This document shows, in pieces, positions 43,901 through 51,771 of a stretch of DNA of 64,000 nt (within the stretch, counting starts at the first letter, position 1; every line of letters begins with the position of its first letter). The position numbers were made by a program, and so were the translations under genes. Source of the stretch: Flavobacteriaceae bacterium (GTDB lineage Bacteria > Bacteroidota > Bacteroidia > Flavobacteriales > Flavobacteriaceae); NCBI GenBank assembly GCA_021739635.1, contig JAIPBH010000007.1, positions 1 through 64,000 on the forward strand, given 5' to 3'. A model generated the notes under the pieces. The model had not been told where the DNA came from. It did not search any database and saw only the letters and a list, made by a program, of their open reading frames with translations.

Positions 43901-44442
43901 TTTTAATATTAGATACTGAAGTATATTCAAATACTGGTGGACAAACCTCTAAAGCTACTCCACTTGGGGCAAGTGCTAAGTTCTCTGTATCAGGAAAACG
44001 CACCAGCAAAAAGAATTTAGGATTACAAGCCGTTTCATATCAAAACGTATATGTGGCTCAAGTTGCTATTGGTGCTAAAGATTTACAAACACTAAAAGCC
44101 TTAGAGGAAGCTGCTGCTTATCCTGGTCCTTCAGTAATTATTGCTTACTCACATTGTGGTGAACATGGTTATGATTTAAAACATGGTGCTGAACAACAAG
44201 AAAAAGCTGTAGACTCTGGTTATTGGCCTCTATTTAGATTTGATCCTCAACAACCAAAAGGGAAAAAATTTAAGTTAGATTCTAAAAAACCAACAATTCC
44301 TTTAAGTGACTTCATGTATAATGAAACCCGATTTACAAGAGTTGTAAAAGATGATGCTGTTTTAGGAAAAGCTTTACTAACTCAGGCACAAGAGGAAGTT
44401 GATTCAAAATGGGAACGCTTAGAAATTTATAGAGATATGTAA
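40909..44442 (+). CDS. nifJ: Pyruvate:ferredoxin (flavodoxin) oxidoreductase
   Basis: A 1177-residue single-chain PFOR that converts pyruvate and CoA to acetyl-CoA and CO2 and reduces ferredoxin. Domains in order: pyrimidine-binding alpha (AIYPITPASPMGEH, EGGAAGAVHGSLQAGAL), CoA/transketolase C-like, gamma domain (GLGSDGTVGANKNS), and a ferredoxin domain with CTQCNKCVAICP from about residue 691 and CTGCDLCVAVCP near 748. The ThDP domain follows (CSGCGETPY, ATGCSSIYGG, GDGWAYDIGYGG). The length is typical and all cluster cysteines are present. The enzyme is oxygen-sensitive in most organisms, which fits the low-oxygen type promoter. In aerobic flavobacteria pyruvate dehydrogenase usually does this job. 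Confidence 0.96.
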   Translation: MEKGFEKLICDANEAVARVAHKTNEVCAIYPITPASPMGEHVDVYSSKGQKNIWNNIPRIVEMQSEGGAAGAVHGSLQAGALTTTFTASQGLLLMIPNMYKIAGELLPSVIHVAARTIATHALSIFGDHSDVMAARQTGFSMLFGGSVQEAQDFALISQVATLKSRVPFLNIFDGFRTSHEISKIDAIPDSIIKTMMPEDKIMEHKKRSLDPDHPVVRGTSQNPDVFFQAREAANTYYQRVPEIVQNAMDEFYELSGRRYNLFDYIGHPEAERIIIIMGSGEGAVKETVNEMIERGEKVGAVIIRLFRPFSIKDFIKVIPNTVKKIAVLDRTKEPGSVGEPLYLDVISAISESDMPMPTVVGGRYGLSSKEFNPRMVKGIYDELLKAKPKNHFTVGIYDDVTHTNLEIDDYFSVKRSTINCMFYGLGSDGTVGANKNSIKIIGDTTDNYVQGYFVYDSKKAGAQTISHLRFGPNPIHSTYLIDKADFIASHQFNFIEKYNMLSDLKLGGTFLLNSPFSKEEIWDQLPKKLQKEIIEKEAEFYIIDASKVAQEANLGKRANTILQTCFFAISGILPKDEAIQKIKDAIVKSYSHKGEKVVKMNFNAVDKSLENLQKVNYPKASSSEKPLLSAMTDAPDGFVKEVLEKILAGAGDELPVSAFPVDGTFPTGTTQYEKRGIADFIPIWDDADLCTQCNKCVAICPHAAIRSKVVSNDLLANAPSSLKHVPAKGRPFDAAIESYVLQVSPEDCTGCDLCVAVCPAVSKEIDDFKSINMRKKLDNKTEEVNNWDYFTSLPYYDRNELQITNVKGSQFLEPLFEFSGACSGCGETPYIKLLTQLYGDSILIANATGCSSIYGGNLPTTPYKTNQFGRGPAWANSLFEDNAEFGLGMRLALTKKQEIAVDLLKSLEFLVGTEIVESILNNPEVTETEKSKKIADIEELKKTLKILDNNDDAIKLSNLTEYLRKKAVWIIGGDGWAYDIGYGGVDHVLASGEDINILILDTEVYSNTGGQTSKATPLGASAKFSVSGKRTSKKNLGLQAVSYQNVYVAQVAIGAKDLQTLKALEEAAAYPGPSVIIAYSHCGEHGYDLKHGAEQQEKAVDSGYWPLFRFDPQQPKGKKFKLDSKKPTIPLSDFMYNETRFTRVVKDDAVLGKALLTQAQEEVDSKWERLEIYRDM

Positions 44443-44488
44443 TCTTTATAAATCTAAGGATTGATAGTTGAATACCTTAAAAGTTAAC

Positions 44489-44522
44489 ATTCTAAATGCC
44501 AGATAACACTAGCATTTAGAAT
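44489..44522 (+). terminator. Hairpin between nifJ and the HEPN gene
   Basis: A perfect 11-bp stem ATTCTAAATGC / GCATTTAGAAT with a 12-base loop, followed by AAAACTTTTT. It is probably the nifJ terminator, with leakage into the HEPN gene. Confidence 0.6.
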
Positions 44523-44560
44523 AAAACTTTTTCAATTATAAACTTTAAAATCCATTAGAT

Positions 44561-44935
44561 ATGGGAACAAAAGCCAAAAAATATTTTGAAATTGCCATAG
44601 ACAAATTAAATGAAGCTAAAGAAGAGCTTTTTAGACCTGAAGAAGATATGGTATCTTATATGGTTTGTAAAAACTCTCAATTTGCCATTGAAAACTATTT
44701 AAAAGGTTATCTTTTAAAAAATGGTGTAGATGTTGAAGATTGTGATTCTATTGATAGTCTTTACAATCAATGCCTTATTATTAATAAAAATTTTGAAAAG
44801 GTTGATTTATCAGATTTTCAGTGTAGAGCACTTCATTTAAATTCTCAATATTGTACTGAAATACCAAAAGTGAGCAATTGTTTTGACGCTGCTGATAATT
44901 TAGATACCTTTCTTAGAAGAGAAAAAATTATTTAA
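44561..44935 (+). CDS. HEPN-domain protein
   Basis: A 124-residue all-helical protein with the HEPN layout: KAKKYFEIAIDKLNEAKEEL, then CKNSQFAIENYLKGYLLKNGV, where the alanine-rich second helix is typical. It lacks the RNase motif Rx4-6H, so it is not an obvious toxin. Five cysteines are scattered through it (C52, C62, C72 region and others) without a CxxC cluster motif. No partner nucleotidyltransferase is adjacent. It lies between nifJ and a terminator shared with nfu, so it may be cotranscribed with nifJ. Its function is not known. Confidence 0.75.
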   Translation: MGTKAKKYFEIAIDKLNEAKEELFRPEEDMVSYMVCKNSQFAIENYLKGYLLKNGVDVEDCDSIDSLYNQCLIINKNFEKVDLSDFQCRALHLNSQYCTEIPKVSNCFDAADNLDTFLRREKII

Positions 44936-44952
44936 ACTAGACTAATTATTCC

Positions 44953-44990
44953 AAAAAAAAGGTGGCTTGTATTTTACAGCCACTTTTTTT
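44953..44990. terminator. Bidirectional terminator between HEPN gene and nfu
   Basis: GTGGCT / AGCCAC flanked by runs of A on the left and T on the right, so it can stop both converging transcripts. Confidence 0.85.
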
Positions 44991-45007
44991 ATTTTTAAAT
45001 CAATTAA

Positions 45008-45247
45008 TTAAAGAATATTCACCACTGTTTCAATTTGAGGTGCATATTTTTTTATAGTCATTTCAACACCAGATTTTAGTGTCATTTGATTCACACTACA
45101 GCCTACACAAGCGCCTTTTAACTGAACCTTCACATGCTTATCATCATCAATAGAAATCAATGAAATGTCGCCACCATCACTTTGCAAAAAAGGACGAATT
45201 TCATCTAAAGCCTTTTCAATATTCTCTCTTAATTGTTCTGTTGTCAT
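45008..45247 (-). CDS. NifU C-terminal domain (Nfu) Fe-S scaffold protein
   Basis: A 79-residue Nfu-type protein. The cluster-binding motif is CVGCS within LKGACVGCSVNQMTLKSGVE, and the N-terminal part ENIEKALDEIRPFLQSDGGDISL is the family signature. It transfers [4Fe-4S] clusters to target enzymes. It starts 3 bases after mrp, another Fe-S carrier, forming a two-gene operon. The pair is predicted to share a CRP/FNR-type promoter, in keeping with demand from PFOR, ferredoxin and complex I. Confidence 0.94.
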   Translation of the reverse strand: MTTEQLRENIEKALDEIRPFLQSDGGDISLISIDDDKHVKVQLKGACVGCSVNQMTLKSGVEMTIKKYAPQIETVVNIL

Positions 45248-45250
45248 ATT

Positions 45251-46387
45251 CTATTTTTTTACAGAAGAGCATCCTGCCATGGTTGTAATTTTTATTGCTT
45301 CAGTAGGTGGCAATGATTCATTTCTATTGACTAATTCTTGAACCACATTTTGAGTAATTTCTTTAAATGCTTCTGATAAAGGTGTGTCAATTTGTAATGC
45401 TGCAGGACTTCCAACATCACCAGCCTCACGAATACTTTGCACTAAAGGAATGGCACCTAAAAATTTAACACCTATATCTTCTGCTAGATTTTTTGCGCCA
45501 TCTTTTCCAAAAATATAATATTTATAATTTGGTAATTCATTTGGTGTAAAGTATGCCATGTTTTCAATAATTCCTAAAACAGGCACATTAATACTTTCTT
45601 GTTGAAACATGGCTACTCCCTTTTTAGCATCTGCTAAGGCTACTACTTGAGGCGTACTTACAATAACAGCTCCTGTTATAGGAAGTGATTGCATGATGCT
45701 TAAATGAATATCACCAGTTCCCGGAGGCAAATCAATTAATAAGAAATCAATCTCTCCCCAATGGGCATCAAAAATCATCTGATTTAAAGCTTTAGCCGCC
45801 ATGGGTCCACGCCAAACTACAGCTTGGTCTGGTTGTGTAAAAAATCCAATAGATAAAATTTTAACCCCATAATTTTCAATAGGTCTCATTTTAGATTTTC
45901 CATTAATATCAACTGCCAAAGGACGCTCTTTTTCTACATCAAACATAATAGGTATTGACGGACCGTATATATCTGCATCTAAAACACCAACTTTAAAGCC
46001 CATTTTTTGTAATGACACTGCTAAATTTGCTGTAACAGTAGACTTTCCTACACCTCCTTTTCCTGAAGCTACTGCAATAATATTTTTAATACCTGGAATG
46101 GCATTCCCTTTAATCACATTTACTTTTGGTTTTTCAGGGGCTTCCACTTTTACATTTACAGAAATTTTAGCCTTTTCATATACTTTTTCATGAATTGTTT
46201 TCATGATATCAACCTCTGTTCGTTTTTTTGCTTGCAAACTTGGGTTTGTAATAGTTATATCTACTATGACTTCATCACCAAAAGTCATCACATTTTTTAC
46301 GGCTCCTGTTTCTACCATATTACCACCTTCTCCTGGAACTGAGATTGTTTCAAGAGCTGTAAGTATGTCTTGTTTAGTTAATTTCAT
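45251..46387 (-). CDS. mrp: Mrp/NBP35-family Fe-S carrier ATPase
   Basis: A 378-residue protein: an N-terminal MIP18/DUF59 domain (KQDILTALETISVPGEGG) and then a deviant Walker A P-loop ASGKGGVGKSTVTANLA near 105, with LLIDLPPGTGDIHLS as Walker B region. Members bind and deliver [4Fe-4S] clusters. The usual CxxC pair near the C-terminus is not evident; a single cysteine is seen in MAGCSSVKK. I chose the ATG at 46387 (MKLTKQDIL), because the 16 extra residues of the longer frame are not family-like. It heads the mrp-nfu operon. Confidence 0.93.
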   Translation of the reverse strand: MKLTKQDILTALETISVPGEGGNMVETGAVKNVMTFGDEVIVDITITNPSLQAKKRTEVDIMKTIHEKVYEKAKISVNVKVEAPEKPKVNVIKGNAIPGIKNIIAVASGKGGVGKSTVTANLAVSLQKMGFKVGVLDADIYGPSIPIMFDVEKERPLAVDINGKSKMRPIENYGVKILSIGFFTQPDQAVVWRGPMAAKALNQMIFDAHWGEIDFLLIDLPPGTGDIHLSIMQSLPITGAVIVSTPQVVALADAKKGVAMFQQESINVPVLGIIENMAYFTPNELPNYKYYIFGKDGAKNLAEDIGVKFLGAIPLVQSIREAGDVGSPAALQIDTPLSEAFKEITQNVVQELVNRNESLPPTEAIKITTMAGCSSVKK

Positions 46388-46596
46388 GTGTTTAAATTTA
46401 TTATTTGTTTTCTGTGACATGCAACACTCATACAATCACTTCTTTGCGCGACTAAATATATAGTCATGAATGTTTCATTTGATTTTCAAATCATCACAAT
46501 AAATCTAATTAATTTTTAATAATTTAGATTTATTCTAAAGTACAAATATACACTGAAAAGTTAATATTATAAAGCAGATTTATTGAAATGATTTTG

Positions 46597-46639
46597 TAAA
46601 TATATATGCTTTTGTAATGAATTAAACTGATATAAATCA
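46597..46639 (-). promoter_or_regulatory. CRP/FNR-type promoter of mrp-nfu
   Basis: The palindrome TGATATAAATCA (46628-46639 on plus; it reads TGATTTATATCA on minus) is followed on the minus strand by exactly 23 bases and then TATATTTA (46597-46604), one mismatch from the -7 consensus. The transcript would start near 46592 and carry a leader of about 205 bases before mrp. Confidence 0.55.
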
Positions 46640-46681
46640 TATCAGAAAATAAGCTATTGGAAGTTAAAATATGTGATGGTT

Positions 46682-47011
46682 TTACAATTCCTTGATAGGA
46701 TTCCAGAAATGAGTATCCAAATTTTGAACTTGATTGTCTTTAACTATTATGCCTTCACTCTCTAAAAGTTGTTGCATTAAATTGGTTCCATCAAAATGTT
46801 GCTTTCCTGTCAAAAGTCCTTTTCTATTTACAACTCTATGTGCAGGAACATCTTTAGCTACTGAACCATTCATGGCATAACCAACCATTCGGGCACTTCT
46901 GGCAGCTCCAAGATATTCAGCAATAGCACCGTAACTTGTTACTTTTCCAAAAGGTATTTGTTTAGCAACCTCATAAACTTTTTCAAAAAAATTTAAAGAT
47001 TCTGCTTTCAT
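46682..47011 (-). CDS. Alkyltransferase-like (ATL) DNA-binding protein
   Basis: A 109-residue protein with the DNA-binding fold of O6-alkylguanine-DNA alkyltransferase (IPFGKVTSYGAIAEYLGAARSARMVGYAMNGS). The active-site motif PCHRV reads PAHRVV: the cysteine that accepts the alkyl group is alanine. It therefore cannot repair by self-alkylation and belongs to the ATL group, which binds O6-alkylguanine and recruits nucleotide excision repair. The arginine finger (ARSARMVG) is retained, as needed for flipping the base. It is 3 bases after the LysE gene, in an operon trmB-lysE-atl. Confidence 0.9.
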   Translation of the reverse strand: MKAESLNFFEKVYEVAKQIPFGKVTSYGAIAEYLGAARSARMVGYAMNGSVAKDVPAHRVVNRKGLLTGKQHFDGTNLMQQLLESEGIIVKDNQVQNLDTHFWNPIKEL

Positions 47012-47014
47012 AAA

Positions 47015-47644
47015 TTACATCTCTTTAATGATATTAATCAAAGTAATTATAGAGATAATGCCTGTAATGCCGCCTATGAGATAATTCATGCTTTTTTGAG
47101 AAGAAATGGACTTATTTTTAATCTTATCAAAAAAGAAAATATACATGTACAACATTACAAAAGTTCCCATTCCGGCACCAGCCACATAACTAATAATGCT
47201 AAAAGTATCAAATTCTAACCAGCCAAATGACGCCAAAGTAATGGTCATATAAGCTTGATATGGAATTGGAAACACATTAATGCCTGACAGAAACATACCT
47301 TGAAAAAAACGACTATGTTTACTTCGTATTTGAGGTTCTATTTGAGGTTTTGATTGCTGTTTAGCTACAAATAAATAGTAAACCGTTATTAAAACAAAAA
47401 TTACAAAAGCTACTCGTTGTAGAATGTCAATAACTTCAGCATGATTAGATAAATATTTTGCGAAAATAGACGCTAAATACGTTTGGACAAAAACAATGAT
47501 ACATACACCTATTGAAAACATTATACCTCTTACATGCCCTTCCTTTAAGCTAATTTTTGCAGCAGTCATATTCAACAACCCAGGAGGAACAACTCCAATT
47601 AAAGCTACAATCAGCCCCAAGAAAAAAATAAAAGTAATGTTCAA
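47015..47644 (-). CDS. LysE family amino-acid/metabolite exporter
   Basis: A 209-residue membrane protein with six predicted helices and the LysE/RhtB opening: FFLGLIVALIGVVPPGLLNMTAAKISLKEG. The central loop is basic (AKQQSKPQIEPQIRSKHSRFFQG), followed by FLSGINVFPIPYQAYM. Family members export basic amino acids, threonine, or other small molecules. The substrate here is not known. It lies between trmB and the ATL gene with 2-3 base gaps, so all three are cotranscribed. Confidence 0.87.
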   Translation of the reverse strand: MNITFIFFLGLIVALIGVVPPGLLNMTAAKISLKEGHVRGIMFSIGVCIIVFVQTYLASIFAKYLSNHAEVIDILQRVAFVIFVLITVYYLFVAKQQSKPQIEPQIRSKHSRFFQGMFLSGINVFPIPYQAYMTITLASFGWLEFDTFSIISYVAGAGMGTFVMLYMYIFFFDKIKNKSISSQKSMNYLIGGITGIISIITLINIIKEM

Positions 47645-47646
47645 TG

Positions 47647-48321
47647 TTATTTAATTTTAAATCTAATATAAGTAATCGCTTTGTTTTTTTCTAAATATTG
47701 CGACTCATAAAAGGTTTGAATACTGGTAACCTCTTCAGGACTTCCTTCTTGTTTATATACATGATGGTTGGCATATAATACTTCATGACCTTCGCCATGC
47801 AACAAACCAAGTGTGTACCCATGCATAAACTCGCTATCTGTTTTTAAATTAACAACACCTTCTGGTTTTAATATGGATTTATATTTCTTTAAAAAAGAGG
47901 AGTTGGTCATGCGGTGTTTGGTTCGCTTATATTTTATTTGAGGATCTGGAAATGTAATCCATATTTCATCGACTTCGTTTTTTGCAAAAGCAAAATCTAT
48001 AAGCTCTATTTGAGTTCTTAAAAAGGCTGCATTTTCAAGGTTTTCTTCAACAGCTGTTTTAGCACCACGCCAAAAACGTGCTCCTTTTATATCAATACCT
48101 ATAAAGTTTTTATGAGGATATCTCTTGGCTAAAGCCACCGTGTATTCACCTTTTCCACAGCCTAATTCTAAAACTAAAGGATTATCATTTTTAAAATAAG
48201 TTTCGTTCCAATGTCCTTTTAATGAATATGCTTCACTAACTAATTCATCTCTAGTTGGTTGAAATACATTTTTAAAAGTCTCGTTTTCTTTAAATCGTCT
48301 AAGTTTATTTTTGCTTCCCAC
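47647..48321 (-). CDS. trmB: tRNA (guanine-N7)-methyltransferase
   Basis: A 224-residue SAM-dependent methyltransferase that makes m7G46 in tRNA. The SAM motif VLELGCGKGEYTVALAKRYP and the family signatures DIKGARFWRGAK, IWITFPDPQIKYKRTKHRMTNSSFL and LKTDSEFMH are all visible. The length is standard. It heads the minus-strand operon trmB-lysE-atl and is divergent from the glycosyltransferase gene. Confidence 0.96.
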   Translation of the reverse strand: MGSKNKLRRFKENETFKNVFQPTRDELVSEAYSLKGHWNETYFKNDNPLVLELGCGKGEYTVALAKRYPHKNFIGIDIKGARFWRGAKTAVEENLENAAFLRTQIELIDFAFAKNEVDEIWITFPDPQIKYKRTKHRMTNSSFLKKYKSILKPEGVVNLKTDSEFMHGYTLGLLHGEGHEVLYANHHVYKQEGSPEEVTSIQTFYESQYLEKNKAITYIRFKIK

Positions 48322-48448
48322 GTGTTTTAAAAATTTTGGTAAAATTAAGGAAACAAATTAGCTTTATCTTTGTTTTTATTTGAAATGCCTATTAATATAT
48401 TTTGAAAATGCAATCATGCAGTTTTTTAAAAGCTTTTGCATCTAACGG

Positions 48449-49519
48449 ATGAATGATAAAAAACGAATTTTAGTGGCTCCTTTAAATTGGGGTTTAGGTC
48501 ATGCTACAAGGTGCATTCCTATTATTAATGCCTTGATTGAGCAACAATTTGAACCGATTATTGCAAGTGATGGCGCCGCTTTAGCGTTGCTTAAAAAAGA
48601 GTTTCCAGAATTAATCTGTTTAGAACTTCCTTCTTACCATATTTCCTATTCAAAATACGGCTTTTTGTTAAAATGGCAACTTTTTAAAACACTTCCAAAA
48701 CTAATTGTAGCTATTAACAAAGAAAAAAGCATGGTTCAAAACATCATTAAAGCGTATGATATTAAAGGTATTATTTCAGATAATCGCTTTGGGGTTTACA
48801 GTTTAAATAATGATATTCCGGCAGCTTATATGACACATCAATTAAGAGTTTTTAGCGGAATAACTACTTGTTTTACAAGCAAAATGCATCAAAAAATTAT
48901 TAGAAATTATCATGAATATTGGATTCCCGATTTTGAAAACTCCCCAAATCTTAGTGGTAAACTTGGTCATTTAAAATCTCATACCTTAAGCCTTAAATAT
49001 ATTGGTGCTTTAAGCAGATTTTCAAAAACAGAAACACCATCTTATAGATATGCTATTATGGTTATACTATCTGGTCCTGAACCTCAACGAAGTCTTTTAG
49101 AAAACACCATTTTAGAAGCCTTTAAAGATTACCAAGAACCACTTATTTTGGTTAGAGGCGTTATTGAAAATGTACAAACACAAACAAAAAACAAGAACCT
49201 AAGCATCTATAATTTTATGGAAAGTCATGAGCTTGAAAAAGCCATTCAAAACAGTCGTTTAATTATTTCTCGTTCTGGTTATACTACTATCATGGATTTA
49301 GCAATTCTTAAAAAGAAAGCCTTTTTTATACCTACGCCTGGACAAAACGAACAACTATATTTAGCAAAACGATTAGAAAAAATGAAGATTGCTCCGTTTT
49401 GTAATCAGTCTGAATTTTGTTTAGAAAAACTTAAGCAATTAGAAAATTATAGCGGTTTTATTGGCTTTAAAAAAGAACCCCATTTTAAAACTTTATTTAG
49501 TCTTTTCAAGGGTGAATGA
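48449..49519 (+). CDS. MurG-like GT-B glycosyltransferase
   Basis: A 356-residue cytoplasmic protein with a GT-B fold. The N-terminal loop NWGLGHATRCIPIINAL resembles the GxGHxxR motif of MurG/GT28 enzymes. The C-terminal half has SRSGYTTIMDLAIL and FIPTPGQNEQLYLAKRL, the donor-nucleotide region of GT28. UDP-GlcNAc or another nucleotide sugar is likely, but the acceptor is unknown. It is not near other cell-wall genes, so it is unlikely to be the main MurG. Its last 27 bases overlap the 3' end of the converging histidine kinase gene. Confidence 0.85.
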   Translation: MNDKKRILVAPLNWGLGHATRCIPIINALIEQQFEPIIASDGAALALLKKEFPELICLELPSYHISYSKYGFLLKWQLFKTLPKLIVAINKEKSMVQNIIKAYDIKGIISDNRFGVYSLNNDIPAAYMTHQLRVFSGITTCFTSKMHQKIIRNYHEYWIPDFENSPNLSGKLGHLKSHTLSLKYIGALSRFSKTETPSYRYAIMVILSGPEPQRSLLENTILEAFKDYQEPLILVRGVIENVQTQTKNKNLSIYNFMESHELEKAIQNSRLIISRSGYTTIMDLAILKKKAFFIPTPGQNEQLYLAKRLEKMKIAPFCNQSEFCLEKLKQLENYSGFIGFKKEPHFKTLFSLFKGE

Positions 49520-50536
49520 AAACTCACTACCAACACCAAATTCACTTTCTACATAAATTTTTTCTTCGTGAGCTTCAATAATATGCTTAACAATAGAAAG
49601 GCCTAAACCAGAACCACCTTCAGCCCTTGACCCACTTTTATCAACTCTGTAAAAACGTTCAAATAAACGAGGTAAATCAGATTTACCTATTCCAATACCG
49701 TTATCGGTTATTCTAACAATTACCTTGTTTTTTATCAAGTTTTCTATGCTAACCTCTGTGGTGCCTTTTTCGCGCCCGTATTTAATAGAGTTTACAATAA
49801 GGTTTATTAATACTTGCTGAATACGCTCTTTATCGGCGTTCACAAAAATGGGTTTTGGGTATTCAATATCAAACGTTAAGGTTATCTTTTTTTCACTGGC
49901 ACGCATTTCAAACATTTCAAACACGTTTTTCACCATTTCAACCATATCAAAACTTTCAATGTTTAAACTTAAATCACCTATTTCTAATTTGGTAATCATA
50001 TCTAAATCATTCACAATATAAACTAAGCGTTCAACCCCTTTACTGGCGCGTTCAAGATATTTTTCACGAATTTTTTTATCGTTCATAGCACCATCAAGCA
50101 GGGTTAAAATATACCCTTGCACGGTAAATAATGGCGTTTTTAACTCGTGTGATACATTACCAAAAAACTCTTTTCTGTATTGCTCTCGTACTTTTAAAGT
50201 TTCAATTTCTAGTTTTTTGTCTCTGGCAAACTTATCAATTTCTTGGGTAAGCGTTCCCATATCGGTATTTATGGGTCCGCGAGTTAAATTGGTAGATTCT
50301 AAAAGGGTTAAATCGTCATATATTTTTTTAACTCTTTTATAAATAAACCGTTCTACTCTAAACTGTATCACAACAAATGAAAAAACATAGGAAATAATGG
50401 CAAATGCTAAAAGCAATAACCAACTAATGGTATAAAAACTGTATAAAAAAACACCCATTAAGAGCGTTATAAAAACAGTGATATACAGCGATGTTTTAAT
50501 CGCGAACTTGTATGTTTTTTTAAATTTTGGACGCAT
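49493..50536 (-). CDS. PhoR-type sensor histidine kinase
   Basis: A 347-residue membrane kinase. Two hydrophobic segments lie close together (about 13-33 and 37-57) with almost no periplasmic loop, so it probably senses within the membrane or cytoplasm. The HisKA box FFGNVSHELKTPLFTVQGY has the phospho-acceptor His130. The ATP domain shows N (INLIVNSIKYG), G1 (DNGIGIGKSDLPRLFERFYRVD) and G2 (GGSGLGLSIVKHI) boxes. It shares a junction base with the response regulator gene just upstream. The arrangement resembles PhoB-PhoR pairs of flavobacteria. Confidence 0.94.
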   Translation of the reverse strand: MRPKFKKTYKFAIKTSLYITVFITLLMGVFLYSFYTISWLLLLAFAIISYVFSFVVIQFRVERFIYKRVKKIYDDLTLLESTNLTRGPINTDMGTLTQEIDKFARDKKLEIETLKVREQYRKEFFGNVSHELKTPLFTVQGYILTLLDGAMNDKKIREKYLERASKGVERLVYIVNDLDMITKLEIGDLSLNIESFDMVEMVKNVFEMFEMRASEKKITLTFDIEYPKPIFVNADKERIQQVLINLIVNSIKYGREKGTTEVSIENLIKNKVIVRITDNGIGIGKSDLPRLFERFYRVDKSGSRAEGGSGLGLSIVKHIIEAHEEKIYVESEFGVGSEFSFTLEKTK

Positions 50537-51216
50537 TAATCTACAAACTTATAGCCTACTCCTTTTATGGTTTTAAAACAATCATCTCCTATTTTTTCGC
50601 GCAACTTTCTAATGTGTACGTCTATGGTTCTGCCACCAACAACAACCTCGTTACCCCAAACTTTATCTAGAATTTCATCGCGTTTAAAAACTTTTCCAGG
50701 CTTAGAAGCTAACAAAGATAGTAATTCAAATTCTTTTCGAGGCAATACAATTTCTGTTCCTTTTAAAATGATTTTGTATTCATCTCTGTTAATAACCAAA
50801 TTACCTATTTTAACAGAATCTACAACTTCTTCTTGTTTAAAGCGTCTTAAAAGTGCTTGTACTTTGCTTACCAATACTTTTGGCTTGATGGGTTTTGTAA
50901 TGTAATCATCAGCACCTGCATCAAAACCTGCCACTTGCGAATAATCTTCGCCTCTTGCTGTTAAAAACGTAATAATAGTATCTTTTAAATCAGGATTCTT
51001 TCTTATATTTTCACAAGCTTCAATGCCATCCATTTCTGGCATCATAACATCTAAAATGATTAAATGAGGGAGTTCTTTTTTAGCTTTCTTTACAGCTTCA
51101 ATGCCATTTTCTGCTGTAAATATTTGGTAGCCTTCGTTAGATAAATTATAACCAACTATTTCTAAAATATCTGGTTCATCATCAACTAAAAGAATTTTAA
51201 TGTCTTTTTTATTCAT
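50536..51216 (-). CDS. PhoB/OmpR-family response regulator
   Basis: A 226-residue regulator. The receiver domain has the acidic pair DDE at 12-14, phospho-acceptor Asp56 in ILDVMMPEMDG, Thr in FLTARGED and Lys in YITKPIKPK. The C-terminal winged helix has LPRKEFELLSLLASKPGKVFKRDEILDKVWG and TIDVHIRKLREKIG. It pairs with the adjacent kinase. A phosphate-responsive role is plausible from the PhoB-like sequence but not proven. A -7-like element TATCTTTA lies upstream. Confidence 0.95.
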   Translation of the reverse strand: MNKKDIKILLVDDEPDILEIVGYNLSNEGYQIFTAENGIEAVKKAKKELPHLIILDVMMPEMDGIEACENIRKNPDLKDTIITFLTARGEDYSQVAGFDAGADDYITKPIKPKVLVSKVQALLRRFKQEEVVDSVKIGNLVINRDEYKIILKGTEIVLPRKEFELLSLLASKPGKVFKRDEILDKVWGNEVVVGGRTIDVHIRKLREKIGDDCFKTIKGVGYKFVD

Positions 51217-51408
51217 TTGTTAGAATTTATTTTCAATAGTAAAGATAAAATTAATAACACAGATTTACCGTAAATTTAGTATAAATAACCATTTGGTAAC
51301 GTATAGCTTACAGTGTTTTAACCTTTCGATGTAAAACAGAAACTTTTAACAATACTTTGGTATAACTTTTGAAGTTATTTCTTTAATTTGCAGTAATAAA
51401 CGCCTACT

Positions 51409-51750
51409 ATGAAAAAAAACTACATTGTATTATTTATTTTTTCCTTTTTGTTTTTGATAGCCCAGCAAGGGTTTTCACAATCAGGATTTAATAATATGCC
51501 CCAGCAAGATCATATTGATGGCCTATCAATATACCCAAACCCTGTAAATAATGGTAGAGTATTTGTTTATATTACTACCAATAAGAACCTTACTAAACAC
51601 GTTGAAATTTTTAATGTTTTAGGAAAACAAATATATGCAACTGATTTATCGGGTAAAGAATTAAATATTGCCCAACTAAGTACTGGTGTGTATATTTTAA
51701 AGATTACTGAAAATAACATTAGTGAAACTAGGAAATTAGTGATAAAGTAA
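51409..51750 (+). CDS. Minimal type IX secretion (T9SS) sorting-domain protein
   Basis: A 113-residue exported protein made almost only of a signal peptide (ending QGFSQ) and a type A T9SS C-terminal sorting domain: SIYPNPVNNGRVFVY, VEIFNVLGKQIY, LNIAQLSTGVYILKI and TRKLVIK. Only about 20 residues lie between them, rich in Gln, Asn and Met. T9SS proteins normally carry a large cargo here. It may be a small surface peptide or regulator, or a gene that lost its cargo. It has its own terminator and is followed by a larger T9SS protein gene. Confidence 0.88.
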   Translation: MKKNYIVLFIFSFLFLIAQQGFSQSGFNNMPQQDHIDGLSIYPNPVNNGRVFVYITTNKNLTKHVEIFNVLGKQIYATDLSGKELNIAQLSTGVYILKITENNISETRKLVIK

Positions 51751-51771
51751 CTAAAATGTTATTTCATTGTT

